Origin: Ischnura elegans
Taxonomy: Eukaryota; Arthropoda; Insecta; Odonata; Coenagrionidae
Assembly (NCBI RefSeq): GCF_921293095.1
Contig: NC_060254.1
Span: 110,756,917-110,820,916 of the forward strand
DNA length: 64,000 bases
Direction: 5' to 3'
In this document: piece by piece, positions 1-11,545 of the stretch
Numbering within the stretch: position 1 is the first letter of the stretch
Layout: each line of letters opens with the position of its first letter
Position numbers and translations under genes: made by a program
Notes under the pieces: model-generated
Databases searched by the model: none
Told to the model about the DNA's origin: nothing
Seen by the model: only the letters and a program-made list of their open reading frames with translations

Positions 1-109
1 GGATATTCCTGCATTGTTTAATAAGTAGAAACATGTGTGTAGTAATAATAAATTGTGGTATACATGAAGAAACTTTTGATGTGCCGTTAAAGTAGCAAGA
101 CAATTTTAA

Positions 110-290
110 AGTAGCAAGGCATAATACTCCGCAAGCTCCCTAAAAAGCGTGTGGCAGGGGGTGTTAGGACACAGCCGTCTACATATAAAAAGCAAATGCT
201 CAAAAGAAATTGCGACTAGCATTAATTACCATACCTATCCGTTCGGCAAAATATCTCTCTCTATTTGTATTTTCTATCACACGTGGAAAT
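110..290. repeat. Dispersed repeat with GTGTGGCAGGGGGT motif
   Basis: The segment with GTGTGGCAGGGGGT, GTTAGGACAC and CGTTCGGCAAAATAT resembles pieces near 55120-55260 (TTAGGACACC, TTTGGAAAAATAT) and the GGCAGGGGGTGA pieces at 57915 and 58512. It is probably a non-LTR retrotransposon end; the family is not identified. Confidence 0.4.
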
Positions 291-1079
291 ATAGTAGGGT
301 TCTAATATGGTTTTATCCGTGTAGCTCCTAAAGGTGTCGGGTCTCAGTTGCTCAAGCAATTTAGGCCTAGCGCACATCCTCCGAGTCTATTAGTGACTGT
401 ATCTCGTAAAAATCACTGTTGGAATGGAAGTGTGAAGCTCTACCAACTATCCCCTCTCTTAAAACATGGAGCACAACGAAATCAGTTTTGGAAACTGATC
501 GAATGGGACCCGCCTGCGAAGGGCGTGCATCGTTCATGGCAACAAGGTCGTCAACATGCGATACCCTTGCAGAGGCTACTTCTTAAATTCTCTTTGTGAA
601 CTTACCTTATTAGGTAGAATACTACGGTAAGGTGATCCGGGAGCAATTACGGAACCAGTACCTAAATGACGTCACCAACTCAGAAAAAGTAGGTGAAGAC
701 ATTCCTGTTTTCATATTTTAAGTAGACGAGGGGATGGTGTAATGGGAGAGATTGAGATCTCGTCGTGACTTATCTGTCAATTTCTCGTCTGCTGAATTCT
801 TGAAATGACTTCCTTTTACATGCCTATGTGAACGAGCCCTTTTTATAGTTTTACATCCTGAATATCCTTAAGGAATTAATCAGAAGGAATGTTAGGTGAT
901 ATTTTGGCCCATTAGTCTTTTGTTAACTCTCCGTATGCTTGATAAGGTTTTACTGTCGATGTAGCAGTCATAGCCGAGACAGAGTCTGATTAGAAAAAGA
1001 TTTTGACGCATTTGGAAAGGGTAATGGCTAGATATTGGCTGAAAAATCAACAAAAAAGGAATAAGATATTACTATGCAG
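291..1079. other. No feature recognised
   Basis: Short open frames here (for example 348-599, +) have no recognisable domain or splice context. I see no gene. Confidence 0.5.
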
Positions 1080-1365
1080 AAAACGAGAGCAGGCCAGGAC
1101 AAAAATTAAGATAGGATAAGAAAAGCTTGAAGGGGTGAAAGAGTGCGAGAATACAAGTTTATAAATGAGGAAGAGGTCCATCAGATGGGGCATGTTTCTC
1201 TACGGAAGGGAGGCTTGGACGCTGACTGATACGCAGAAGTGAGAGGATTCGAAATTTGATGCAACCGAAGAATGATGAAGAGAAAATGGATCGATCGAAT
1301 AAGCAAATCAGAAGTGCTGAGGAGAATCGGAGAAGAAAGACGTCATCGAAGCCATCGATTGTGCT
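1080..1365 (+). mobile_element. LINE 3' fragment (C-terminal RT region), decayed
   Basis: Plus-strand translation gives FLYGREAWTLTDTQK, then FEI-CNRRMMKRKWIDRISK and VLRRIGEERR in changing frames. This matches the common pattern LYGSEAWTL...FEMWCWRRM...W.DR..NEEVL of arthropod non-LTR retrotransposons. Stops and frame changes show it is dead. Similar ends recur near 20600, 25700, 39100 and 62600. Confidence 0.65.
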
Positions 1366-1843
1366 GAAACCATGGCCTTCGATGTATTTTGGCGTGGAAA
1401 ACAACCGGATTCTGATTTTTACATGAAATCAAAATTTTTCTTCGAGTTCGGCTGGATGCGCATATTAACGGTAGTGGTGAAAATTTATGGTAGGATGAAA
1501 TTTCCTGCATTACTTTGTCTAATATTTAGTTTAATAGGTTTAGTAGGTACCTAAAGCAGAGGAAGTACAGTTGGCGATGCCGATGCAACCCCTCCGTTCT
1601 GTCACATGGGTTATCAAACTATCATTCTCCAACCTATCAATCCTCCTCCAACTCTGATATTAATATCACTTTACTAATCTCAGTTTTAAGTCTTGCTGAA
1701 TAAATAAATATGAATAAATTAAAAAGTTTTTTTAATTGCATATAAAGTCAATTTCTCTGCCGCTTTTTTACAAAAATTTATATATGTTGTATCGGATAAA
1801 TTTACTTGGTCAGTTCGGAAAAGGCCAATTTTTTCTCAGGTGA
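1366..1843. other. No feature recognised
   Basis: AT-rich sequence between a LINE remnant and a foldback transposon. Nothing supportable. Confidence 0.5.
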
Positions 1844-1851
1844 CTTCTCAC

Positions 1852-2778
1852 TAGACCGGCCCTTATTTTTCAGAATTGCGAAAAGTTATGTTTTCCTAGT
1901 CTCAAAATGAGTCAAATGAGGTCTATATTCACGTGTTAAAATTTGGTTACTTTAAAATAACGGCAACCCGTGCCCCAAGGGCCCTAAGTACTGAGGACCC
2001 TCAATTGAGTTTTTTGGGGCCAAAAAATTACTATTTCTATGTAAAACGTAAAAGTAAAGCCCTTTTGGCCCGATTTTCTGTTTATTTTGACATATCTTTA
2101 AGCGTTTAGGAGATATTGTCCGTCGTAATGCAATCCATCCCCCAGGGCGCCACCCCGCACCGCGGCGCCGCTGAAGTACGGCCCGCACCACTTACTAGAG
2201 ACTTCCCCTCCACCCTCTCCCCTCCCTCGGCAAAGACTTTGCTCCTGATGACAAGATTTACATGTTAGTGGTACAGAATTGAATAGTTTTGTTCATCTTC
2301 TGTCATGATTAATGTTGTTAAAGCCTACAATGTCAATTTTAACCCTTCAACGCCGTCCTATGTACTGGGTACTGGGTACCAAGCCCTTAAACCATAATTT
2401 GCTGCCACCACACGGCCGCGAACCATTCCAGCATGCTTTGTTCCAAGGTACTCTTTAAGTAAAAAATATTATAAGAATGCGATACAATTGTGTCTGTGAA
2501 TTATAAAGGTCTGTGGTTTGAAAACCTCTATTGTACTGCTTCGCTATGTCCAGGTTAACACTTTCGTAATTAATAATTTTACGTTTTACATAGAAATAGC
2601 AATTTTTTGGCCCCAAAAAACTCAATTGAGCGTCCTCAGTACTTAGGGCCCTTGGGGCACGGGTTGCCGTTATTTTAAAGTAACCAAATTTTAACACGTG
2701 AATATAGACCTCATTTGACTCATTTTGAGACTAGGAAAACATAACTTTTCGCAATTCTGAAAAATAAGGGCCGGCCTA
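1852..2778. mobile_element. hAT-like non-autonomous element with long inverted repeats
   Basis: The segment starts TAGACCGGCCC and ends GGGCCGGCCTA. It is flanked by the exact 8-bp repeat CTTCTCAC (1844-1851 and 2779-2786). The ends are inverted copies of about 205 bp (1852-2055 and 2573-2778), nearly identical. An 8-bp duplication with T at position 2 and A at position 7 fits the Ac-type hAT preference. The 520-bp centre has no transposase, so it must have moved in trans. Confidence 0.85.
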
Positions 2779-2786
2779 CTTCTCAC

Positions 2787-4240
2787 ACATACTTCGTTCA
2801 CCGTCGTACTATGGTAGACGTGATCATGGGTTGAAAATAAAGGAAATAGATTCCAAACCAGAGAGATTTAAAATGTCATTCTTCCCTCGCACTATCAGGA
2901 ATAGCAACGGTGTCTTCATTGATAAAATTAAAGGCGTCACTCGCTAGGACGACATATTGCTCGTTTTTATTTTTTCCATTGTTCTAAACTCATGCATTGG
3001 CCCTAGGAATTGCTAACAGTTGGCAAGTTTTGCCCGTTCATGGATGCGCACCTATATTTCGTCATTATGCGTAGCATTTTATGACCGTGTGTTGTGCCTT
3101 TCAGGGTTCTCTTGCATGCTGCAATGCATTGCTGCATATTGGGTTTTATTCACCCCCTGCCAAACACACTAATGTGGCTTGCAGGGTATTTTGTAGATTG
3201 CTATTCGACAAAATACGCGATGATGCATTGCCATCATTTTTTAGTGAATTTTCGGTTCTTAGAGAATTTAGACGAATGACTTAGAGGAATCTGTATCATA
3301 ATTTATAATCGTGCTCGCTACAATTTATTTGCATAATCATTTCTTTTACCTTCATGCTGTCTTGTTGCTATGCCCTAATGATGGAGGAACTTTTTTTTCA
3401 CTACGTTGGCAGTGGTTTTGTTTTTTCCATTCAATAAGTTTTGAGCTCAAGGTGGTATCGCGATGGAATTAGTTGGGAAATGAAATCCTTCGAAATTGAT
3501 TTAATTTACGGATGTCTTTCCGATGAAAATTAAATTTTGTGGAAATAAGATTTCCGATCTCAATAATCGGAACTAAGAAATACGCATGTTCCTCGTCGGA
3601 CTACGATAGCAATCACGCCCGAGAAGTGATGCGTTGTGTTCATATTGTAGAAGAACATTTACTTTCACGTTAGAAACTCGATAACATAGTCAGAAACTGC
3701 TTTCCATTAAAATCAATATCATCCACTTTTTATTTGATTTGTTCCATGTAACACGGTGCCAGTTAAAAATTATTTGCTGAAGATGAATTTTTAAATAAAG
3801 CGAGAAAGTTTATTGTGTACCTTACCCGGCGATTTATAAAAATATTCACTCATTAAAACATCAAAAAAAGGGTGTGGCATCCGCCCGATTTTTTTAAATT
3901 TAGTACAAATGATTTTCTAATAAGTGCCTTATGGTTTTATCAGAGAGTAAGTATGATGGAACTCTCACAGATTACCGTCATGGGTTGGCTCCATTCAAAC
4001 ATTTTGACCATTGACACCGCTGTATTCATAATGAAATAATTGACTTGAGAAATTTTGTTCGTACCACCATAGGTTAGGCCGGAGGACATCGTTACACCAA
4101 GTTAAATTAGGATGATGGTGATTGTTAGAAGGTTTCTTCCGGAGGACGACGCGGTGTTAGTGAGGAAAAGCGCGCGAAATGTGGCCCAGTTTAATGGTGT
4201 AATAGGCTCCCTCTCATGGCTTCAAAATAAAAGAGCAATA
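2787..4240. other. Downstream flank of gene 1; no gene seen
   Basis: No coding region is supported. The last 100 bp or so before 4260 (CCTCTCATGGCTTC, then an AAAAATATAGGAGA motif) resemble the equivalent flanks of genes 2-4. Confidence 0.5.
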
Positions 4241-4262
4241 TTTCAAAAAATATAGGAGAACG

Positions 4263-4268
4263 TATATT
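4263..4268 (-). promoter_or_regulatory. Probable poly(A) signal of gene 1 (AATATA)
   Basis: The minus strand reads GTGAAATATA about 135 nt after the stop codon, with no AATAAA nearer. The hexamer sits at the same place in all four paralogues inside a conserved 3' UTR of about 135-138 nt. AATATA is a known weaker variant of the signal. Confidence 0.4.
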
Positions 4269-4400
4269 TCACTTTGTACAACTATACAGGAGTATAATAC
4301 ATGATATAAATTTTTTGCGGTCGTTCAGAGATGGCTCTCTTTCGTAGTGGAGAACCTTATGGACGGCGCTGTGGGGTTTATAATGGAAGGAAGGGTTGAT

Positions 4401-6166
4401 TTAGGCCCAGGGTGCGTGGGAAACAGCGGCGGTGGCCCAGGGGGCGTGTGCCACAGGGGCTGAGGCCCAGGGGGCGTGGTAGACCAGGGGCTTGGCAACA
4501 GTCAACACTGGCTTGGCTACGGCCACGGCGATGGGTTCCCTGTTGATTACGGCGTTGAATCCGTTGACGTCGTCAGCGGTGTACTCGACGGTCCTCCTGA
4601 AGCCATCTGGGTCGACGAGGGAGTACATGCCCTTGATGGCTCCGTTCTCCAGGGACTCTGTCTGGGACTTGTCATCTCCGGTGGTGGCGTCCTTGACCTC
4701 GTAGTGGAAGCTGTATGAAGGGTTGGGGTCAAAGGGCTCCGGCTCGGCTGGCTTAGCGACGACGACTGGCTTAGCGATGGCCACTGGTTTGGCCACGGTG
4801 ATAAGTGGTTTGGCCACTGCGAAGGTGGGAGCGTGGAAGGCGAACGGAGATCCGTAGTATCCGGCAGATGGGATGACGCCCGCCTGGGACACGGCCACCA
4901 GAGCAAGGAGGACGAGGAACTGATTGGAGAAGAGGAGGAGGAGAAAAAAACATAGATATTTAAACTGGATTTAAAGCCCTTTTTTTGTAAAAAAATCTAG
5001 TTAACGCTACAATCGCCCTTTGTTTAGCCTGGGGATTTTTTTATGTTGTATTCTGTAATTGTAGCAAAATCACTTGAAATTTAAAGCATTTTTTCTTTTA
5101 GACATATTGATGCCGTAAAATGTCTTTTACGAGGAAACTATGTTGAACCTATAATATTGTAGCAGCGTTTTACGTGAATTACCTAATGATAGAATCAAAA
5201 ATAAACTTTCTAAAATTTCACACTTTAATGATTAAAAATATGACAGTTTCCAACGTTAGAGGTGATAATAAAACAGTTTTTTTACCTCTTGATAATGACT
5301 TGTAATGGTCAAAACTTGTGGGGGCTTTAAATATTATGTGGAATATAACAAAGTTTAATTCTGTCAAATCACCATTCCAGGAGGTGCACTCTTGAACCCT
5401 ATATTTGACTTTCGTTTACTATGTTTTGTTCGCGGAATAAACCAGCTTATAGGGATTATCAATGAATATAATAATTCTATTATTCCAATAGACAAACCTG
5501 AGGGCATAGGATACACCCTGGGAGGAAATTAATGTAGAATTGGGTATCTTGGGTGGCATACCATTGGAATTATAATCCCTTGTTGACGGTGAAAATGAGC
5601 GGTACTAAAATCGACTTTAACACGGCATATTTCTTGTCATTCTATTTTAAACTAATGCAAGATTATTGGAGTACTGGAGTGTAGTTTGCTGTTCATACAA
5701 AGAATATTTTCTCAGGTTTAATTAATTTCACTCCGGAATGAAGTTCATCAATTGCCAAAGAAAGGAAATATGTAGCTCAAGTTTTTCGGTGAACTAAGTA
5801 ATCCATAGCCATATTAGATGCCTCGGGAAAGAGGGGATAATAATCTTAAAATAGTGGAGCGTTTCTGATGTCTAATATGAGCTCCGGTTTTCGATGGGGT
5901 GACTGAATTTTTAATTGATTTAAAAAAGATATATCTTTATTCTATCTTTAATTAAAGAAGTCCGAATGGATCAATTTTCATGGAAAGAGTATTTCTTCAC
6001 CAGTTTTTTTTCGGAACGTGCTCGAGGAAGAACCAAATATTGTAATTTCATGCATCCCGATTTTCGATAAAGGTAATGATTCTTACCATGTTTTAATAAT
6101 ATCGCAAATTAAACGGAACTATTCCAGAAGTACAAGGCGTTCGTGTTGACTTACCTTAGCTGCCAT
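4401..6166 (-). CDS. RR-2 cuticular protein, gene 1 of 4 (two coding exons)
   Basis: Coding exons are 6155-6166 (ATG GCA GCT AAG, MAAK) and 4401-4919, giving 176 residues. The donor is GTAAGT (6149-6154). The acceptor is a pyrimidine tract ending CAATCAG at 4920. The joined start [17 protein letters not shown] is a clear signal peptide with likely cleavage after residue 17, so the protein is secreted. Residues 38-60 are AVAKP-type repeats. Residues 67-130 form the extended RR-2 chitin-binding domain ([13 protein letters not shown]...); G101, D109-G110, Y117, A119-D120 and G124-F125 fit the Rebers-Riddiford consensus. The tail has AKP repeats and three HAPWA motifs. Proteins of this family bind chitin in the exocuticle, usually of hard cuticle. 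This copy has one AVAKP repeat fewer after the domain than genes 2-4, and reads NAVINREP where they read NAIVNREP. The exon structure is inferred from splice signals and agreement across four paralogues. Confidence 0.93.
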
Positions 6167-6214
6167 TTTTGCTGGTAAAACTGAAGCAAGTGTCTTGTTG
6201 GACGCGGTCCTCAG

Positions 6215-6490
6215 CTTATATACCCGCTCGTCTCTTGTCGAGGGAAGACCACACCCCACAGGGGGGTTAACATTCCCCCCCACTCATCTCATTGTGACGC
6301 CTCCTTAGCTTGCTCCCGACATAGGTTTTTTATCCACGCATCATGTAAAAAGTGGACCGCCATGCCGAAATGCGTCCCCACCCTTACTTTCGTAACGTGG
6401 AAATTCGGAATATCGCTAATTTCTCCTGAATCGGCGCCCTGCATGGTGTGACGGCCTGCAGTTGTTCGTTTTGTGGCCACATAGAGGTCG
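6215..6490 (-). promoter_or_regulatory. Core and proximal promoter of cuticle gene 1
   Basis: On the minus strand TATATAAG (6215-6222) lies about 50 nt upstream of the ATG at 6166. Placing transcription start about 30 nt past the TATA box leaves a 5' UTR of only some 20-25 nt. TTCAGTT, close to the arthropod initiator TCAGT, lies between TATA and ATG and is kept in genes 1, 3 and 4, but at about 40 nt it is rather far from the box. About 270 bp upstream, including a C-rich tract on the + strand near 6270-6290, is shared with the other three genes. No specific transcription factor site is claimed. Confidence 0.75.
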
Positions 6491-7009
6491 CTCTGTGTCG
6501 AGTGTATATTTTTCCATCGGCTAACCTTCTTACATTCACGAATTTCTATTCATTCACATATGTAATTACTTGTCCTATGCAGCTCATTCGTTCATTTGCT
6601 TTTTTCCCGTCCACTTCTATGGCGCTGACTGTCTTCATCGGATTACCATGACTCATAATGTGCCAAATGTTTATTCGGATTCCACTAGTACGGGTTATTC
6701 ATAGAAAATTCCGCTGAATATGTTTTTCCTGTGATACCTTCCACTAAGGATCTGTACACTAGAAGTCATCCTGGATATCTTTATTTTCCTAGTTATCGCA
6801 CAAGGAAGTCACCGGGTGTCATCTTTGAGACATCCGGTCTAAAAATATAAAATAATTGCTCTTCTGCTGATAGTCATAAGGTCAAATATTTTGCATTACT
6901 TTCTGGCCACTAAATGTTGCTATTTTTTCGACTATTGTAGTAATTTCTTGTAGTAATTGTGTTTTCATATTTAATAATAGTAATCTAGTGCAGTTCTTGA
7001 TGAAAAATT
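6491..7009. other. No feature recognised
   Basis: Sequence upstream of the gene 1 promoter block. No gene or repeat I can name. Confidence 0.4.
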
Positions 7010-7172
7010 TCTCGGGATTCCCACCGGGTGTGATATTGGGTCAATTCTCCCAAAGTTTCAATGGCTGAGTCTGCCATCGTCTTCAGGGATTTACTCTTAA
7101 TGGTACTTTTTTACGGTACTAATTCATTTATTCATGTCCCTGGTTGCCGTTATACGCCGAGAAAACCTAAAA
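7010..7172 (-). repeat. Hairpin repeat with hammerhead-like core, copy a
   Basis: On the minus strand CTGAAGA (7086-7080) is followed by a stem ATGGC/GCCAT and then GAAAC (7059-7055). It continues into ACCCGGTGGGAATCCCGAGA, and the other arm includes TTTTCTCGGCGTA (about 7152-7165, minus strand). The layout is shared with the repeats at 10874, 24157, 31155, 47571 and 62900. Confidence 0.55.
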
Positions 7173-7985
7173 TTTTGCATAGTGCAGTTCTTTTGTTAGA
7201 AACTTTAAAAGAAGTATGCAGATGAACTTTGCTAAAAGATTTCCTAAATACTTCGTATTTGTAATTATGATAGTTATATTTATTTGTACTTAATTATTCG
7301 GTATTTTAGTTCCAAGTTGTCGCTTTTTCTCTTTATGCTGCCCAAAAGTGTATATTCTTTATTCCTTAAGGGTATAGCCCCAGTACAATTAATAAATTTT
7401 TCATTCATTCATTTAAAAACTGTTAAAATCCACGAAAAATATTTCCTGACCAGACAATTCATCAGCTCTTTGCACACTCCGACAAAATCTCGGATGAGAG
7501 ACAAACGGCCTCCCAACCGGTTTCAAATGACGGCGATTCCACGTCTGGAGCAGGAACGCGAGCGATTAAACGCGAGCGCTGGGGCAATCGCGTAAATGAG
7601 TTGAGCCCGGAAACAGCCTCCTCCCTGTCACTTGGAGAAGACTACACTTCTTCGGAGGCCCGCTGGTTTTCTTCCCGAGTAGATAATGCAATTCCATTCT
7701 AAGAAGAACAGGAATTTCCTTGCCTATCCGTTCGGCAAAATATGACTAATAATTTGCCTATTCAATCGGACCTGGGAACATTCTGCAATTTTAAGATAAT
7801 ATTCCCCTTGTCGCTCTTTAATCAATCTAATCGATATTGCTCAAGAAATTTTATCAGTCTTACAGTAGTATTTGCAGGCAAACATATGTAGAAATCATTT
7901 CACATTCAAAATGATGAATTACTAGGTTTACATACAACTTTGATTTGTATACCTACCCGCGTTTCATCGCAGAAGCAGATAATGG
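7173..7985. other. No feature recognised
   Basis: Contains a short GC-richer patch (7480-7620). The open frame 7284-7595 (+) has no recognisable domain. CTATCCGTTCGGCAAAATAT at 7723-7742 repeats a motif seen near 236-256. Confidence 0.45.
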
Positions 7986-8290
7986 CAGAAGTAATTTGTC
8001 TTTCTATTTGTCTTACAGCTGGCATAAAAGTATAATCAGCTCATTTCAGCTGATAAGCGATATGATATAAAGAATATTTTATATTCTTATGCCTGCTCAA
8101 AGATAAATGTAAGCGCAAGGTAGGAGTGATATTGTAAAAATTGACATTTTAAGTAGAGGCGGACCAAATGAGAAATATAAGAGACGCAATATACCCAATT
8201 TTATTAAATATCAAAGCTTAATCATGAACTTCATATCTCCGATAAGGAATGCCAAAACGACATTTAAACTAAATTTCCACTTAGCGCTTT
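7986..8290 (-). repeat. Dispersed repeat R, copy 1 (inverted)
   Basis: The reverse complement of this block closely matches 35216-35490 (shared: TTTGGCATTCCTTAT, GGGTATATTGCGTCTC, AATATCACTCCTACCTTGCG, TTTGAGCAGGCATAAGAATA). It matches 21480-21690 more loosely. The element type is unknown; no coding sequence is seen. Confidence 0.65.
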
Positions 8291-8465
8291 GCATTGATAT
8301 GCTTTAAAGGCTATGCATGGCCTCTGGTTGCCACTGAACTCCCAAATGACCGAAATGCGTGTGATTTGCCGCCACGTGCTTCCATCTGACCCAGCGTGAC
8401 CTTTGAGCTCTCTTAAACTAATCACGTATAAGTTCCCGAATCACGACGAAATACCTACAAGAGGC

Positions 8466-9134
8466 AATAGGGTAGTTTCCTTCATCATACTAAACGAAAA
8501 GCATTGATTGCGATTCGTTACCCACCATTAGTGTATTCATAATACACAAATTATTTGGTTTTAGAAATACCGGTTTAGACGAATGGCAATGGTCAATTTT
8601 ATCCTCATTTGAAAAAGGCCAGATTGGCGCCCATGCGACGCCACTCCACGTGACGTCACAGGGTTTCTATAGGTACGAGTAGATAGGCGTTTTACATTGT
8701 CTGAGATTACCAATGCATGCATGATGCACAGAGCTCAGGGAAACATCTCTTAATAATCACCTACGTATTAAATCTGCCTAAGGTTGGAAAGTTTCCTTCG
8801 TTTGATAATGCATTAATAATCCTTATTTATTCCAAGCACTACCAGCTAACAGGGTACTCTGCTACCTGCTAGCATCCTGAATGGCAGCGGCGCACACATC
8901 CTCGCCCCAAGGTCACCTCACTTGCGGCAGCGGGAACCAGAACGACGTCACACGGAGTTTTCCCAGCATTCATACTTAGCCGTCGCGTTTTCGCGCGCTT
9001 GTAAATTTTCGCTTTTTCTTAAACAGCGAAAAATAGATATCGTCATTTAAAAATCTAAAAGCGTGAAATGCGTCCTCCAGGATTAATAATCTTTCGATTT
9101 AGGCAATTAAAAAATAATAGGAAACCACCCTATT
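8466..9134 (+). mobile_element. 669-bp MITE, copy 1
   Basis: Ends are AATAGGGTAGTTTCCT and AGGAAACCACCCTATT, near-perfect terminal inverted repeats of about 15 bp. There are three other copies in the window (48034, 50848 inverted, 60695), similar end to end. If the element is read as GGGT...ACCC, each copy is bordered by TA, as for Tc1/mariner-type MITEs. No coding capacity. Confidence 0.85.
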
Positions 9135-9855
9135 GAAAAGAAAGCTGAATAAAGACTCGAGAAAAAATACCCTGATGGCACAAAGATTATTGACTAAAAA
9201 TACTACATAGTTATGATAATTACACTCCAGCAAACGAATTAGATCATCTGTGGATTAAAAACCGACGAACAAATGGAATCGCTGGTTCCAGTGTCCCTTC
9301 AGTTGTGGCAGAGTGTAAGGAGTAGCTCCCAAGGGATTTTCACCTTTGAGATTATGTGCCGTTTTTTGTTTACATTTTCCGTGAAGACCTCTGTTCGAAT
9401 GAAGCAATAAAACGTCCTTATGTTTTTAATTGCAACTGTGGAACTAAAACAGACTTTTTTTCTCCATCGAATTTAAAACAAGGGATGCACGACAATCGAT
9501 TATGGGCGAAGTTCACGGGGATTCTCATGTTTAGCGGCAAGTAAATTGAAGGAATTAAAAAGAGGACATTTTTTATCTTATACCGAATATGAGTCTGCAT
9601 TAATATTAATGTTTTTAGTGAAATAGTGAACATCTCGCAAATTATTTCTCAAATTCATCTATCGCCCGTTTTTATCGTTCCTCGTTGTCATCATCACCCG
9701 GATTCGAAGCCAAAAATCGTCGTCAGACATCTTTTTGTAGAACTTACGTTTAAGTATTTGTTCAGTTTTATCTTTATGGTTTTGAATATATTTTTCATCG
9801 CATGTTTTGAATTACCGTCTTACTAAATTCTCGCGTATGTGTGGCCTCAATAACT
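9135..9855. other. No feature recognised
   Basis: Three short open frames (9356-9544 +, 9418-9633 -, 9626-9826 +) with no domain or support. I see no gene. Confidence 0.45.
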
Positions 9856-10345
9856 AGTCCATATTGTTGTTTAGGGACAGAATACAACTGCAAGCTGAAG
9901 TAGTGGCGCAGCGAGGGGGGGGTTTTGGGGGATTAACCCCCCCCCGCCCAGAGCTCACAGAAATTTTTAAGTTAAATCTATTTTACTTAAATGAATAGTT
10001 AAATGAATTGCTTATAGAATAGTGTAAAGATCAATTAAATATCCCTCAGAATACCGTAAAAATCACCATTTTGAACCATTTATGTTAATTTCCGGCGGAA
10101 GGCCTCCGCACCTCCCGCTCACCCTGGCGGGTATGATATACTCCCAAGCCCCCCCAGCATTATTTGGCCTGAAACCCCCCTAGCCTTAATTCCTTGCTAC
10201 GCTCCTGAGCTGAAGTACAACCAGCACAATAAATTGCATTTAAGCATTGTAAACAGAGTTAAACATAATGTTCATACTGGCAGTAAGCAATTACCAACTT
10301 CTAACAATGGCAGTCATTTGAGGCTTAACCTGATGTGGAAAATTA
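9856..10345 (-). repeat. Dispersed repeat S, split by a G-rich insertion
   Basis: The motifs GTTTAGGGACAGAATACAACTG, read as its two halves around 9870-9890, and GAGTTAAACATAATGTTCAT (about 10252) recur in inverse orientation near 34470-34520 and 21370-21420. The repeat is interrupted at 9903-10207 by a younger insertion. Confidence 0.55.
9903..10207. mobile_element. Small G/C-run-ended insertion (305 bp)
   Basis: Flanked by the exact 10-bp duplication AGCTGAAGTA (9893-9902 and 10208-10217). Its ends GTGGCGCAGCGAGG and CCTTGCTACGCTCC are imperfect inverted repeats. Runs of G and C lie just inside. Similar G-run elements occur at 26788-27030 and about 38636-38838. Confidence 0.7.
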
Positions 10346-10830
10346 TTGATTCTGACGAGTGGCTATTTACCGTGGAAGGTATTGTTATCCATCTTTAATG
10401 GAATGATATTTACTTAGAATTACAAATAAAATGAAACTTTCTGGGTGATTAAGACTCATATAGCTATTTAAACTGAAATCATCTCTACGAAACCCATTCC
10501 GTTTCCTTTAATACATTTCATGCGCTTTATCGCACTGGTTGAACCATAACGCTACGTAGGTATAAAAAGTTTGCATTTTTTCATGCAAATTCCTATGATA
10601 TTTTTTCAATGAAAACTTCGTCGACCCAAATCTTTGATGTAAACATAAGCCACCGTAGTTGTTTCATAAGGGGTCTCTGCGACAGGTATCTCAATTCCAC
10701 TTTATCCAACCGGCATCTAAGGTATTTACCAATTGGCTGTTATTTTTAGCATCCAATGGGTTCCTTTAAAATATTATGGATGCCAAAAAATAAAATTGAA
10801 GCTGTAATATTAATTCCAGAGAGTAAATCT
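10346..10830. other. No feature recognised
   Basis: AT-rich, with no coding or repeat signal that I can name. Confidence 0.45.
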
Positions 10831-10990
10831 CTGAAGTTTCCGGGTCCTGAGGGATCTGTGAGAGTATCTCGCCCTGAAAATGAATCTCGACTCGGTATTC
10901 GAAACGTCGGCATCAAAGAGGGCCTTCATCCGGTGGACAGTCCGAGTTCAACCACAAGACATCGTTCGCCGGGAAACGGCGAGATCGTAC
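10831..10990 (+). repeat. Hairpin repeat with hammerhead-like core, copy b
   Basis: CTGAAAA (10874-10880), stem GAAT/ATTC, GAAAC then GTCGG (10901-10910), followed by CATCCGGTGGACAGTCCGAG and TCGCCGGGAAAC. GCC just before the core can pair with GGC just after GTC. Confidence 0.5.
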
Positions 10991-11154
10991 AGCCAAGTGA
11001 TCTCACTACTTCGCTGCAGTGTAACAGGGTTAATATTTTACACTTGCCCTCGTCAAAAGCAATTTTATTTAGATCATTAAATTAGAACATTCGATATCTT
11101 ATTCCTATTTAACAGGCTGGGAAATCAAACACGTCCATAATCTGGGCGTTATAG

Positions 11155-11235
11155 CTAACTCAAGTGGGATTCGACCCCTCGACCTCTGATATGTCAAGCG
11201 AGAACGTACTCCATCACCATATGACTTTAGCAGCA
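11155..11235 (-). repeat. tRNA-like SINE head
   Basis: On the minus strand GGTGATGGAGTACG (A-box-like) is followed by CTTGACATATCAGAGGTCGA and GGGTCGAATCCCAC (B-box-like). It looks tRNA-derived but does not fold cleanly as a tRNA, so I call it a SINE fragment. Confidence 0.45.
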
Positions 11236-11395
11236 TCTTCGGCTCTTCTACATATGAAGGAGGTGACACTGAAAGGGTCTAATATCACAAACCCCAAGGG
11301 TCGAATGAATGGAGCTCAATGACTTATTCTCTGCAAATCCCCATCAAAGCAAATACAAACACACATAACAATTCCTGCTCAAAAACTAAAAGTAT

Positions 11396-11545
11396 ACCAG
11401 GTATAGAATAAAATAATATTACTTTGTTATATTAATTACAGGTAATGCTCTCACCCGATGATAGCATTTGATGCTGAAACCTGGGTCGTCCTATTTAAAA
11501 TAAAGTGTGGAATAGCACAAAGTAAATTTATTTTATTCCATTATG
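11396..11545 (+). repeat. Hairpin repeat with GATGAT-stem-GAAACC core
   Basis: Arms near 11403-11430 and 11508-11541 (AGAATAAAATAATATTACTT against an inverse near-match) flank CCGATGAT, stem AGCAT/ATGCT, then GAAACCTGGGTC (about 11456-11488). Same layout as the palindrome at 54459. Confidence 0.5.

Noticed and set aside
10756-11085. 109-codon open frame as a gene
   Set aside because: It runs through a hairpin repeat copy and has no domain or gene signals.
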